DNA of 12,636 nucleotides from Candidatus Kerfeldbacteria bacterium (GCA_016192205.1 JACPUP010000013.1:1-12636); one strand, 5' to 3'. Shown: positions 7,095 to 12,442, numbered from the stretch's first letter. Translations and numbers: made by a program. The notes: generated from the sequence alone by a model not told the origin.

Positions 7095-7490
7095 CTACTT
7101 CGGGGCCTCCTGCTTCGCTGCTGGCTTCGCTTCAGCATTGGACTTCGGCGCCGCTGCCCCGCGGCTCCCAAGCACGAGCGTCACGTGAGAAGAACGCTTT
7201 CGAATTATGGCCGCTCGGCCATGCGCCCTCGGTCGGTACCGCTTCAGCTTCGGCCCCTCATTGGTCAAAAAGTGCTTCACGTAGAGCTGCTCGGGTTCGA
7301 GTTGGTGATTCTGCTTCGCATTGGCTAGCGCAGACTTCAACAGCTTCGTCAACGGACCAGCCGCGGCTTTATCGAGCACTGCCAGCTGGACCTCGGCGTC
7401 CTGCGCGGACAGCCCGCGCACAAGGTTCGTCACCAAGCGAACCTTCTTGGGACTGACACGGAGGAATGAGAGTTCGGCGCGAACGTCCAT
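7095..7490 (-). CDS. rplV: 50S ribosomal protein L22
   Basis: L22 lines the peptide exit tunnel with a long beta hairpin and binds all six 23S rRNA domains. The 131-residue protein shows RVSPKKVRLVTNLVRG (11-26), the helix with LLKSALANAKQNH (50-62), and the hairpin region with GPKLKRYRPRAHGRAAIIRKRSSHVTLVL (79-107). A tail of about 24 residues, rich in Ala, Lys and Pro, follows. The tunnel hairpin shows no obvious macrolide-resistance deletion. The ATG at 7490 is 3 bases past the rpsS stop (TAGCGTATG), with AAGGAG at 7497-7502, six bases away, inside the end of rpsS. Confidence 0.97.
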   Translation of the reverse strand: MDVRAELSFLRVSPKKVRLVTNLVRGLSAQDAEVQLAVLDKAAAGPLTKLLKSALANAKQNHQLEPEQLYVKHFLTNEGPKLKRYRPRAHGRAAIIRKRSSHVTLVLGSRGAAAPKSNAEAKPAAKQEAPK

Positions 7491-7493
7491 ACG

Positions 7494-7865
7494 CTACTCC
7501 TTCTTCTCCTTCTCCCCTTCGGCCGCTTTGGCTGCTCCGGCCTTGCCGACAGGCAGGTCAGTTGCTGGCTGGTCAGCCGCGGCGGCGGCCGCTTCGGCCT
7601 CGCGCTGCATCCGACCGCCGTGCCTGACGAACTTGCGCGTGGGCGCGAACTCGCCCAACTTGTGACCGACCATATTCTCGATGATATACACCGGGACGTG
7701 GACTTTGCCGTTGTGGACGCCGATGGTCACGCCAACCATGGCGGGCGTGATGACGGAATCCCGCGACCAGGTCTTCACCACCGTCTTGTCACCGGCCTTG
7801 ACCTTCGACAGCTTCTTCAGCAACTTCTCGTCCGTGAACGGACCTTTCTTGAGGCTGCGGGACAT
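7494..7865 (-). CDS. rpsS: 30S ribosomal protein S19 with long charged C-terminal tail
   Basis: S19 sits at the top of the 30S head, partners S13 and contacts L5 across the interface. Residues 1-84 are a normal S19: SRSLKKGPFTDEKLLKKL (2-19), KTWSRDSVITPAMVGVTIGVHNGK (31-54), VPVYIIENMVGHKLGEFAPTRKF (57-79) and RHGG. The protein then continues for about 39 residues of Ala/Glu/Lys-rich sequence to 123, where the family usually ends near 90. The ATG at 7865 follows rplB as TAGTATG; GGAGG lies ten bases upstream. The tail includes DLPVGKAG, encoded by a short GC-rich near-palindrome. Confidence 0.97.
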   Translation of the reverse strand: MSRSLKKGPFTDEKLLKKLSKVKAGDKTVVKTWSRDSVITPAMVGVTIGVHNGKVHVPVYIIENMVGHKLGEFAPTRKFVRHGGRMQREAEAAAAAADQPATDLPVGKAGAAKAAEGEKEKKE

Positions 7866-7866
7866 A

Positions 7867-8697
7867 CTACCCCTTCCTCCGTCGTTGAACGATGAGCCGG
7901 TCAGAGGATTTCTGCCGCCGCGTCTTCACGCCGAGCGCCGGCCGACCCCAGGGCGTCTTCGGGTGCTTCAACCCAATCGGCTGTACCCCTTCGCCGCCGC
8001 CGTGCGGGTGGTCAACCGGGTTCATGGCCTTACCGCGCACGGTCGGTTTGATCCCGCGCCAGCGCAGGCGTCCGGCCTTGCCCAAGCGGACGTTCACATG
8101 GTCAACGTTGCCGAGCTGGCCAATGGACGCCATGGCATCCTTCGGCACGAGGCGCACTTCGCCGGACGGCATCTTCAACTGGGCGAACTTCCCCTCAATG
8201 GCCATGAGCCGGGCGCCCGCACCGGCCGAGCGGACGAGCACGCCGCCCCGGCCTGGCTCGAGCTCCACGTTGTGGACCAGCATGCCCGACGGAATGTGCT
8301 CGAGCTTCGTGCGATTGCCCACTTCCACCGGGACGGGCGTCCGGGCCGAGACGACCGCGCGCCCAGGCACCAGGCCAGTTGCGGCCAGGATGTAGCGCAT
8401 CTCACCGTCTTGGAATCGGATGAGGGCGAGGTTCGTCGTACGGTTCGGGTCGTACTCGATTGCCACGACTTCGGCCGGTGCATCAAAGCGGTCTTGTTTG
8501 AAATCAATCAGGCGATAGAAACGCTTGTGGCCGCCGCCGCGGTGCCGCGTGGTAATTTTCCCCTGCGCGTTGCGTCCCGCGTGCTTAGCCTGACGCTCAA
8601 TGAGGCCGCGTTCAGGCTCGCGCTTCGTCACATCGGATGTGAGGATCGACGCGTGCCGCCGGCCAGGCGTGGTTGGTTTGTAGTGCTTGAGCGGCAT
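7867..8697 (-). CDS. rplB: 50S ribosomal protein L2
   Basis: L2 is essential for subunit association and peptidyl transferase activity and binds domain IV of 23S rRNA. The 276 residues are standard: the N-terminal extension with LKHYKPTTPGRRH, the RHRGGGHKRFYRLIDFKQ block (51-68), IEYDPNRTTNLALI (80-93), the SH3-like domain, and the C-terminal loop AMNPVDHPHGGGEG (224-237). The loop contains histidines 230 and 232, equivalent to the region of the functionally important His of E. coli L2. The end, KTRRQKSSDRLIVQRRRKG, is typical. The ATG at 8697 is 3 bases past the rplW stop (TAACCTATG), without a Shine-Dalgarno. Confidence 0.99.
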   Translation of the reverse strand: MPLKHYKPTTPGRRHASILTSDVTKREPERGLIERQAKHAGRNAQGKITTRHRGGGHKRFYRLIDFKQDRFDAPAEVVAIEYDPNRTTNLALIRFQDGEMRYILAATGLVPGRAVVSARTPVPVEVGNRTKLEHIPSGMLVHNVELEPGRGGVLVRSAGAGARLMAIEGKFAQLKMPSGEVRLVPKDAMASIGQLGNVDHVNVRLGKAGRLRWRGIKPTVRGKAMNPVDHPHGGGEGVQPIGLKHPKTPWGRPALGVKTRRQKSSDRLIVQRRRKG

Positions 8698-8700
8698 AGG

Positions 8701-9222
8701 TTAGGATTCGATGGGATCAATCTTCTGACCGGCCTCGAGACTCACGATCGCCTTCTTCCAATCGCGCGTCCGGCCCTGCGTGCGGCCGTAACGGATATCC
8801 TTGCCCGAGAGGTTCTGGATGTTGATGCGCCGGGCGTTCACCCCGTAGAGCGCCTTGACGGCCTTGCGCACGTCGAGTTTGTTGGCGGACTTCCGGACCT
8901 CAAAGACGTATTGATTCCGGCTGGACAAACGAGTGGATTTCTCGGTCACCAGGGGACGGACGAGCCAGCGGTACGCTGGCCCGGTATCCTGCTTCTTCGG
9001 ACGCTTCGGGGCACCGGCCTTGCCGCCAGGCTGGCTGGTTTTGCGGTCGGACGAGGCGGCCTTGTCGCCGCCGGTCTTCGGAGCAGCGCCGACAGAACCA
9101 ACCGCGCGGAACGCCGCTCGCTTAGCCTCGTCGTCTTGATCCTTCTTCGAGACCGCGTGCTTCGGCTGGGCGCCCTTCTGGCGCTGCTGCCACTTGGACT
9201 TGAACCGGTCGAGGAATCCCAT
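8701..9222 (-). CDS. rplW: 50S ribosomal protein L23 with ~83-residue N-terminal extension
   Basis: L23 surrounds the peptide tunnel exit and is the docking site for trigger factor, signal recognition particle and SecYEG. The recognisable L23 domain starts at about residue 84 (YRWLVRPLVTEKS) and runs through YVFEVRKSANKLDVRKAVKALYGV (105-128) to the end. Glu94 in VTEKS matches the conserved chaperone-docking Glu region. Before it lies an 83-residue extension: an amphipathic start, MGFLDRFKSKWQ (1-12), then a low-complexity Lys/Ala/Gly/Asp linker. The family is usually about 95 residues, so at 173 this is nearly double. The ATG at 9222 follows rplD as TAGTATG. An upstream ATG at 9252 would add ten residues inside rplD and breaks the junction pattern. 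The first Met that would remove the extension does not exist, since no other in-frame Met precedes the core. Confidence 0.95.
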   Translation of the reverse strand: MGFLDRFKSKWQQRQKGAQPKHAVSKKDQDDEAKRAAFRAVGSVGAAPKTGGDKAASSDRKTSQPGGKAGAPKRPKKQDTGPAYRWLVRPLVTEKSTRLSSRNQYVFEVRKSANKLDVRKAVKALYGVNARRINIQNLSGKDIRYGRTQGRTRDWKKAIVSLEAGQKIDPIES

Positions 9223-9223
9223 A

Positions 9224-9850
9224 CTAGGCAAAGGTTTGCTGAATCTTCTCAACCGCGCCGGTCACGGCAATCAGCGAGCGGTGCTTGAGGATGTCGACGA
9301 CGTTGAGGCTGGTCGCCGCGATCGGGGTCACGAGAGGCGAATTCTTTGCCGATCGAATCAAGGTATCATTCCGCTCTGGCAAAACGAGTAACGTCGGCGT
9401 TTTGACCGAGAGTTTCTTCACCAGTGCCACCAGGTCTTTCGTCCTCGGCCGGGCCAGGGGCGGCGCGTCGAGCACGGCGAGCGCCTGGGCGCTGGCCTTA
9501 TCCGACAGTGCGATGCGGATAGCTTTGCGTCGCGCTTTGACTGGCAACTTTTTGGAGAAATTGCGGTCGCTGCGCGGGCCAAACGTTGTACCGCCGCCGC
9601 GCCAAATCGGGGAGCGGATGGACCCGTGCCGCGCCCGGCCCGTCCCCTTCTGCCGCCACGGCTTCTTGCCGCCGCCGCTGACGTCACCGCGGGTCTTGGT
9701 GTGGGCAAGCGCGACACGCGCGTTGGCCTGCTGCGCCACCACGGCCTGCAGGAGCAGCACGCGATTCATGGCCTCGCCAAAGACGTTCGCGTCGAGCGTA
9801 ATCTCGCCGAGCTTGTCGCCGTTGGCGCTGTAGTGCGGAGCCGTCGCCAT
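9224..9850 (-). CDS. rplD: 50S ribosomal protein L4
   Basis: L4 assembles early on 23S rRNA and sends a loop into the peptide exit tunnel. In E. coli it also represses its own S10 operon. The 208-residue protein has the long tunnel loop at about 54-93: RGDVSGGGKKPWRQKGTGRARHGSIRSPIWRGGG, closely matching the family, followed by GPRSDRNFSKKLPVKARRKAIRIALS. The globular domain is complete. The positions linked to macrolide resistance (the KPWRQKGTGRAR segment) look wild type. The ATG at 9850 follows rplC as TAGTATG with no Shine-Dalgarno. It is the first gene in the run to carry the T at -1. Confidence 0.98.
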   Translation of the reverse strand: MATAPHYSANGDKLGEITLDANVFGEAMNRVLLLQAVVAQQANARVALAHTKTRGDVSGGGKKPWRQKGTGRARHGSIRSPIWRGGGTTFGPRSDRNFSKKLPVKARRKAIRIALSDKASAQALAVLDAPPLARPRTKDLVALVKKLSVKTPTLLVLPERNDTLIRSAKNSPLVTPIAATSLNVVDILKHRSLIAVTGAVEKIQQTFA

Positions 9851-9851
9851 A

Positions 9852-10457
9852 CTACTGGGCAGTAATCATGAGGAATCCATTGCGCGCACCGGGGAGCGCA
9901 CCGGAAACGAGGAGTTGGTGCTTGTCAGCATCGACCGCCAGCACTTTCAGACCGCGGACGGTGACGCGATGGCTGGCCATGCGACCGGCCATGCGCGTTC
10001 CCTTGAACACGTGCTGGGGTTCGGTCGGACCGATCGAGCCGGGCATGCGCAGGTCGTCCTTGTGCCCGTGGGTGGCCGGCGCTCCCTTGAAGTGGTGGCG
10101 TTTGACCACGCCTTGGAAACCGCGTCCCTTCGACCAACCCGTTACCTTGACCGTCTCGCCAGCGGAAAACTGCGCCACAGAAAGTTCTTGACCACGGCTG
10201 AACTCCTCGGGCTTCTCGACCCGGAATTCCCGCAGGTGTTTCACGGGCCTCCCATCCTTCAAATGGCCAGCGATGGGCTTTGGCACATGCTTGACCGCAC
10301 CCCAACCAATTTGTACGGCAGCATACCCGTCGCGGCCGGCGGTTTTCACTTGGGTGATGACGCAGGGACCGGCCTCGATGAGGGTGGCCGGAACGACCGT
10401 CCCGTCATCGCGGAAGTGCTGGGTCATGGCGAGTTTTTTTCCGAGGAGGGCTTTCAT
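9852..10457 (-). CDS. rplC: 50S ribosomal protein L3
   Basis: L3 is an early-assembly protein reaching the peptidyl transferase centre. From the ATG at 10457 it has 201 residues: LLGKKLAMTQHF (4-15), VPATLIEAGPCVITQVKT (22-39), GWSKGRGFQGVVKRHHFKG (107-125), THGHKDD (129-135), GSIGPTEPQHVFKGTRMAGRM (140-160) and the ending VSGALPGARNGFLMITAQ. The site of the E. coli Gln methylation in the MAGQMG motif is Arg159 here, as in Gram-positives. The frame extends upstream to an ATG at 10508, but that lies in a hairpin loop and adds nonconserved residues, so I reject it. No Shine-Dalgarno is present: a C/T-rich stretch precedes the start, and the -1 base is C, unlike all genes downstream. The structured leader just upstream suggests regulated entry into this operon. 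Confidence 0.97.
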   Translation of the reverse strand: MKALLGKKLAMTQHFRDDGTVVPATLIEAGPCVITQVKTAGRDGYAAVQIGWGAVKHVPKPIAGHLKDGRPVKHLREFRVEKPEEFSRGQELSVAQFSAGETVKVTGWSKGRGFQGVVKRHHFKGAPATHGHKDDLRMPGSIGPTEPQHVFKGTRMAGRMASHRVTVRGLKVLAVDADKHQLLVSGALPGARNGFLMITAQ

Positions 10458-10487
10458 GGCGTGCGGTGGGGGTGAGAGAGAGTTTCT

Positions 10488-10519
10488 AAAAATGGAGCTC
10501 GCCAGCATTCGGCGAGCCC
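10488..10519 (-). terminator. Intrinsic terminator or attenuator before rplC
   Basis: On the minus strand GGGCTCGCC (10519-10511) pairs with GGCGAGCTC (10503-10495) around a seven-base loop. The stem is nine base pairs with one G-U. After two bases (CA) comes TTTTT (10492-10488). This has the shape of a Rho-independent terminator, although the T-tract is short. It sits only 30 bases before the rplC start, so if it always worked it would cut off the whole downstream operon. A conditional attenuator, or partial read-through, is more likely. Confidence 0.6.
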
Positions 10520-10535
10520 GTGAACGGGTCTCTCG
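10513..10535 (-). promoter_or_regulatory. Antiterminator-like hairpin
   Basis: On the minus strand CGAG (10535-10532), a three-base AGA bulge, CCCG (10528-10525), loop TTCA, CGGG (10520-10517) and CTCG (10516-10513) fold into a bulged hairpin. Its 3' side uses bases 10513-10519, the same bases that form the 5' arm of the terminator-like stem, so the two cannot form together. This is the layout of a classical attenuator. The function is inferred from geometry alone. Confidence 0.45.
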
Positions 10536-10552
10536 AAGCGGCGAATCGTTAT

Positions 10553-10592
10553 CTGGGGATTAGCGTGGGATGACGGACATTGTCATCCCCAG
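10553..10592 (-). promoter_or_regulatory. Two competing stems in the rplC leader
   Basis: On the minus strand GGGATGAC (10589-10582) pairs perfectly with GTCATCCC (10574-10567). CTGGGGAT (10592-10585) pairs perfectly with ATCCCCAG (10560-10553). Both are 8-base-pair stems and share bases 10585-10589, so only one can form at a time. This may be a second switch upstream of the attenuator, or a decayed dispersed repeat. Confidence 0.4.
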
Positions 10593-10617
10593 AACCTATT
10601 CGTCTTTGACATTTTCT

Positions 10618-10679
10618 GGGCACAGGGCCCAGGGCTCGGGGCACAGCCGTCGTTCGCTACGCCCTACGCCCTATGCCCT
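10618..10679 (-). repeat. Heptamer repeat and long hairpin after the rpsJ stop
   Basis: Three base positions after the rpsJ stop, the minus strand reads GGGCATA-GGGCGTA-GGGCGTA, the same heptamer unit found after secY. GGGCATAGGGC (10678-10668) pairs over 11 base pairs with GCCCTGTGCCC (10628-10618). After a G-G mismatch, TAGGGC continues pairing with GCCCTG for six more. No T-tract follows, so it is not an intrinsic terminator. It could stabilise the 3' end of a processed tuf-rpsJ transcript. Confidence 0.6.
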
Positions 10680-10681
10680 GC

Positions 10682-11041
10682 TCACATCTTGATTTCGACG
10701 TCGACGCCAGCCGGCAGGTTCAGGTTCATGAGCGCGTCCACGGTCTTCGGCGTAGGGTCGAGGATATCGACGAGGCGCTTGTGCACCCGCATCTCGAACT
10801 GTTCCCGTGACTTCTTGTGGACGAACGGCGACCGGATAACCGTGTACCGAGACTTCTCCGTCGGCAGCGGTACTGGTCCGCGGATCGTCGCCCCAGACCG
10901 CTGGGCCGTCTCGACGATGGTGCGCGTCGACTGGTCGATAATCTTGTAGTCGTACGCGCGGATCTTGATCCGGATCCTCTGCTGGACCTCATCGTCCGGA
11001 GCGGCCGGTGCGGTTGACGGCGGTTGGGGCTTGGGGGTCAT
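10682..11041 (-). CDS. rpsJ: 30S ribosomal protein S10
   Basis: S10 is a 30S head protein that also acts as NusE in transcription antitermination complexes. The conserved core starts at about residue 23 (IRIKIRAYDYKIIDQSTRTIVE) and includes GATIRGPVPLPTEKSRYTVIRSPFVHKKSREQFEMRVHKRLVDI and the ending LPAGVDVEIKM. Ahead of it is a Pro/Ala-rich stretch of about 21 residues (MTPKPQPPSTAPAAPDDEVQ); the family is usually about 102-105 residues, and this one has 119. The ATG at 11041 is the first in frame and lies 27 bases after the tuf stop. The gap is C/T-rich with no Shine-Dalgarno, and no alternative ATG exists before the core. It is presumably co-transcribed with tuf. Confidence 0.96.
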   Translation of the reverse strand: MTPKPQPPSTAPAAPDDEVQQRIRIKIRAYDYKIIDQSTRTIVETAQRSGATIRGPVPLPTEKSRYTVIRSPFVHKKSREQFEMRVHKRLVDILDPTPKTVDALMNLNLPAGVDVEIKM

Positions 11042-11068
11042 GGGAAGGAGCGAGGGTGGGAGCTTTGG

Positions 11069-12250
11069 TTACTTGAGAATCTTCGTGACGACGCCCGAGG
11101 CGACCGTGTGGCCGCCTTCGCGGATGGCGAACCGCTGCTTCTCTTCCAGGGCGATCGGGACGATGAGCTTGATCTTCAAACTGACGGTGTCACCGGGCAT
11201 CACCATCTCCGTACCCTCGGGCAGCTCCACTTCCCCGGTCACGTCCGTGGTCCGGATGTAGAACTGCGGCTTGTAGCCCTTGAAGAATGGGGTGTGGCGG
11301 CCGCCTTCCTCTTTCGTCAGGACGTAAATCTCGCCGTCGAACTCCGTGTGGGGGGTGATGGTGCCCGGCTTGGCGAGCACCTGGCCGCGCTCGACCTCTT
11401 CCTTCTTCGTGCCACGCAAAAGGAGCCCGGCGTTGTCACCGGCCCGGCCCTCGTCCAGCTGCTTGTTGAACATTTCGATGCCCGTGACGACCGTCTTCGA
11501 GGTCGGATTCAGGCCAACGAGCTCAACGTCCTCGTTCACCTTGACGACGCCGCGCTCAATCCGGCCCGTCACGACCGTGCCGCGGCCCTCGATGGAGAAG
11601 ATGTCTTCGACCGGCATGAGAAACGGCTTGTCAACTTCACGCTTCGGTTCGGGAATGTACTCGTCGAGCGTTTTGATGAGCTCAAGGATGGCCTTCTTGT
11701 TCTCCTCGTCGCCCTCGAGCGCCTTCAGGGCCGACCCTTTGATGATCGGAACCTCGTCGCCGGGGAACTCGTACTTCTTGAGCAGGTCGCGAATCTCGAC
11801 TTCGACGAGATCGATGAGCTCTTTGTCGTCCACCTGGTCGACTTTGTTGAGGAACACCACGATGTACGGCACGCCGACCTGGCGGGCGAGCAGGATGTGC
11901 TCGCGGGTCTGCGGCATGGGACCGTCCGCAGCGGACACGACCAAAATGGCGCCGTCCATTTGGGCAGCGCCCGTAATCATGTTCTTGACGTAGTCCGCGT
12001 GGCCCGGGCAGTCGATGTGCGCGTAGTGCCGCTGGTCGGACTCGTACTCGACGTGCGCCGTTTGAATGGTAATACCACGCTCGCGCTCTTCCGGCGCGTT
12101 GTCGATGTCCGACACGCTCTTCGATTGCGCGGTGTGGCCGGTGTCAACCAACGTCTTCAAAATGGCGGCGGTCAGCGTTGTTTTGCCGTGGTCGACGTGG
12201 CCAATGGTGCCGACGTTGACGTGTGGCTTGCTGCGGTCAAACGTTGCCAT
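11069..12250 (-). CDS. tuf: Elongation factor Tu
   Basis: EF-Tu is the GTPase that carries aminoacyl-tRNA to the ribosomal A site. The 393 residues are the standard length. The GTP-binding motifs are intact: P-loop GHVDHGKT (17-24), switch I region ERERGITIQ (55-63), DCPGH (80-84), NKVD (135-138) and the GSAL motif (about 173-176). Domains II and III follow, with VEDIFSIEGRGTVVTGRIERG and the ending IREGGHTVASGVVTKILK. A TAAAGGAG Shine-Dalgarno at 12258-12265 lies seven bases before the ATG at 12250. A strong promoter lies about 105 bases upstream. tuf sits directly before rpsJ, the common bacterial order, though fusA, rpsG and rpsL are not in the 386 bases visible upstream. Confidence 0.99.
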   Translation of the reverse strand: MATFDRSKPHVNVGTIGHVDHGKTTLTAAILKTLVDTGHTAQSKSVSDIDNAPEERERGITIQTAHVEYESDQRHYAHIDCPGHADYVKNMITGAAQMDGAILVVSAADGPMPQTREHILLARQVGVPYIVVFLNKVDQVDDKELIDLVEVEIRDLLKKYEFPGDEVPIIKGSALKALEGDEENKKAILELIKTLDEYIPEPKREVDKPFLMPVEDIFSIEGRGTVVTGRIERGVVKVNEDVELVGLNPTSKTVVTGIEMFNKQLDEGRAGDNAGLLLRGTKKEEVERGQVLAKPGTITPHTEFDGEIYVLTKEEGGRHTPFFKGYKPQFYIRTTDVTGEVELPEGTEMVMPGDTVSLKIKLIVPIALEEKQRFAIREGGHTVASGVVTKILK

Positions 12251-12257
12251 GCTGCTT

Positions 12258-12265
12258 CTCCTTTA
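12258..12265 (-). promoter_or_regulatory. Shine-Dalgarno of tuf
   Basis: The minus strand reads TAAAGGAG, seven bases before the tuf ATG. It is one of the few strong ribosome sites in the window and contrasts with the SD-less rpsJ and rplC starts. Confidence 0.85.
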
Positions 12266-12362
12266 CGTATTCCTTAACCGTCGATTCTCTTGGAGACTCA
12301 ATTTAACGTGAGCACCAAAGAAGCGATTCGGCGTTTAAAAACCCAAGTCGAATGCAAGCGTG

Positions 12363-12391
12363 AGTATAGCAGGCGACTTGCTCCTTGGCAA
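12363..12391 (-). promoter_or_regulatory. Sigma-70-type promoter of tuf operon
   Basis: On the minus strand TTGCCA (12391-12386, five of six matches to the -35 consensus) and TATACT (12368-12363, five of six to the -10 consensus) are separated by exactly 17 bases. A TG two bases before the -10 box makes an extended -10. Transcription would start near 12355, giving a leader of about 105 bases before tuf. I see no other promoter of comparable quality in the window. Confidence 0.8.
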
Positions 12392-12395
12392 GTCG
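12374..12395. promoter_or_regulatory. Inverted repeat over the tuf -35 box, possible operator
   Basis: CGACTTGC (12374-12381) and GCAAGTCG (12388-12395) form a perfect 8-base inverted repeat with a 6-base spacer that covers the -35 element. A further CAAGTCG half-site lies at 12344-12350, around +5 to +11 of the expected transcript. The arrangement would suit a dimeric regulator. A chance palindrome cannot be ruled out. Confidence 0.45.
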
Positions 12396-12428
12396 TCGGG
12401 CTTCCTTTGACTTTCATTCAAATAGATT

Positions 12429-12442
12429 GGCTAATGATAGCC
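12429..12442. repeat. Short inverted repeat upstream of tuf promoter
   Basis: GGCTA, a 4-base loop and TAGCC form a 5-base-pair inverted repeat about 75-85 bases before the expected transcription start. It is too short to say more. Confidence 0.25.

Larger units (their letters stand above)
10458..10681 (-). promoter_or_regulatory. Structured leader between rpsJ and rplC
   Basis: This 224-base gap is the only sizeable gap within the cluster and contains no gene. In minus-strand order it holds a heptamer-repeat hairpin just after the rpsJ stop (10678 to 10618), a region with two mutually exclusive stems (10592-10553), an antiterminator-like hairpin (10535-10513), a terminator-like hairpin with T5 (10519-10488), and a C/T-rich stretch up to the rplC ATG. 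A weak promoter-like pair (ATGACA and GCTAAT, 16 bases apart, at 10586-10581 and 10564-10559) is not convincing. In E. coli the S10 leader is the target of L4 control, but it lies before rpsJ; control by L4 or another protein here is inference only. Confidence 0.6.

Noticed and set aside
7681..9288. A 535-codon open frame on the plus strand
   Set aside because: It lies opposite rpsS, rplB and rplW, which are unmistakable. Long antisense frames are expected in GC-rich DNA, and the product shows no coherent domain.
9851..10000. Unusual L3 (Arg159 instead of the methylated Gln) as a new variant
   Set aside because: Arg at this position is normal in Gram-positive L3, so it is not remarkable.
10458..10508. 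Longer L3 starting at the ATG at 10508
   Set aside because: That ATG is in the loop of the terminator-like hairpin and adds 17 nonconserved residues; the family starts at the MKALLGKK position.
10559..10586. Promoter for rplC (ATGACA, 16 bases, GCTAAT)
   Set aside because: The -10 match is four of six and lacks the key A at its second position; both elements fall inside the competing stems, so I do not call it.
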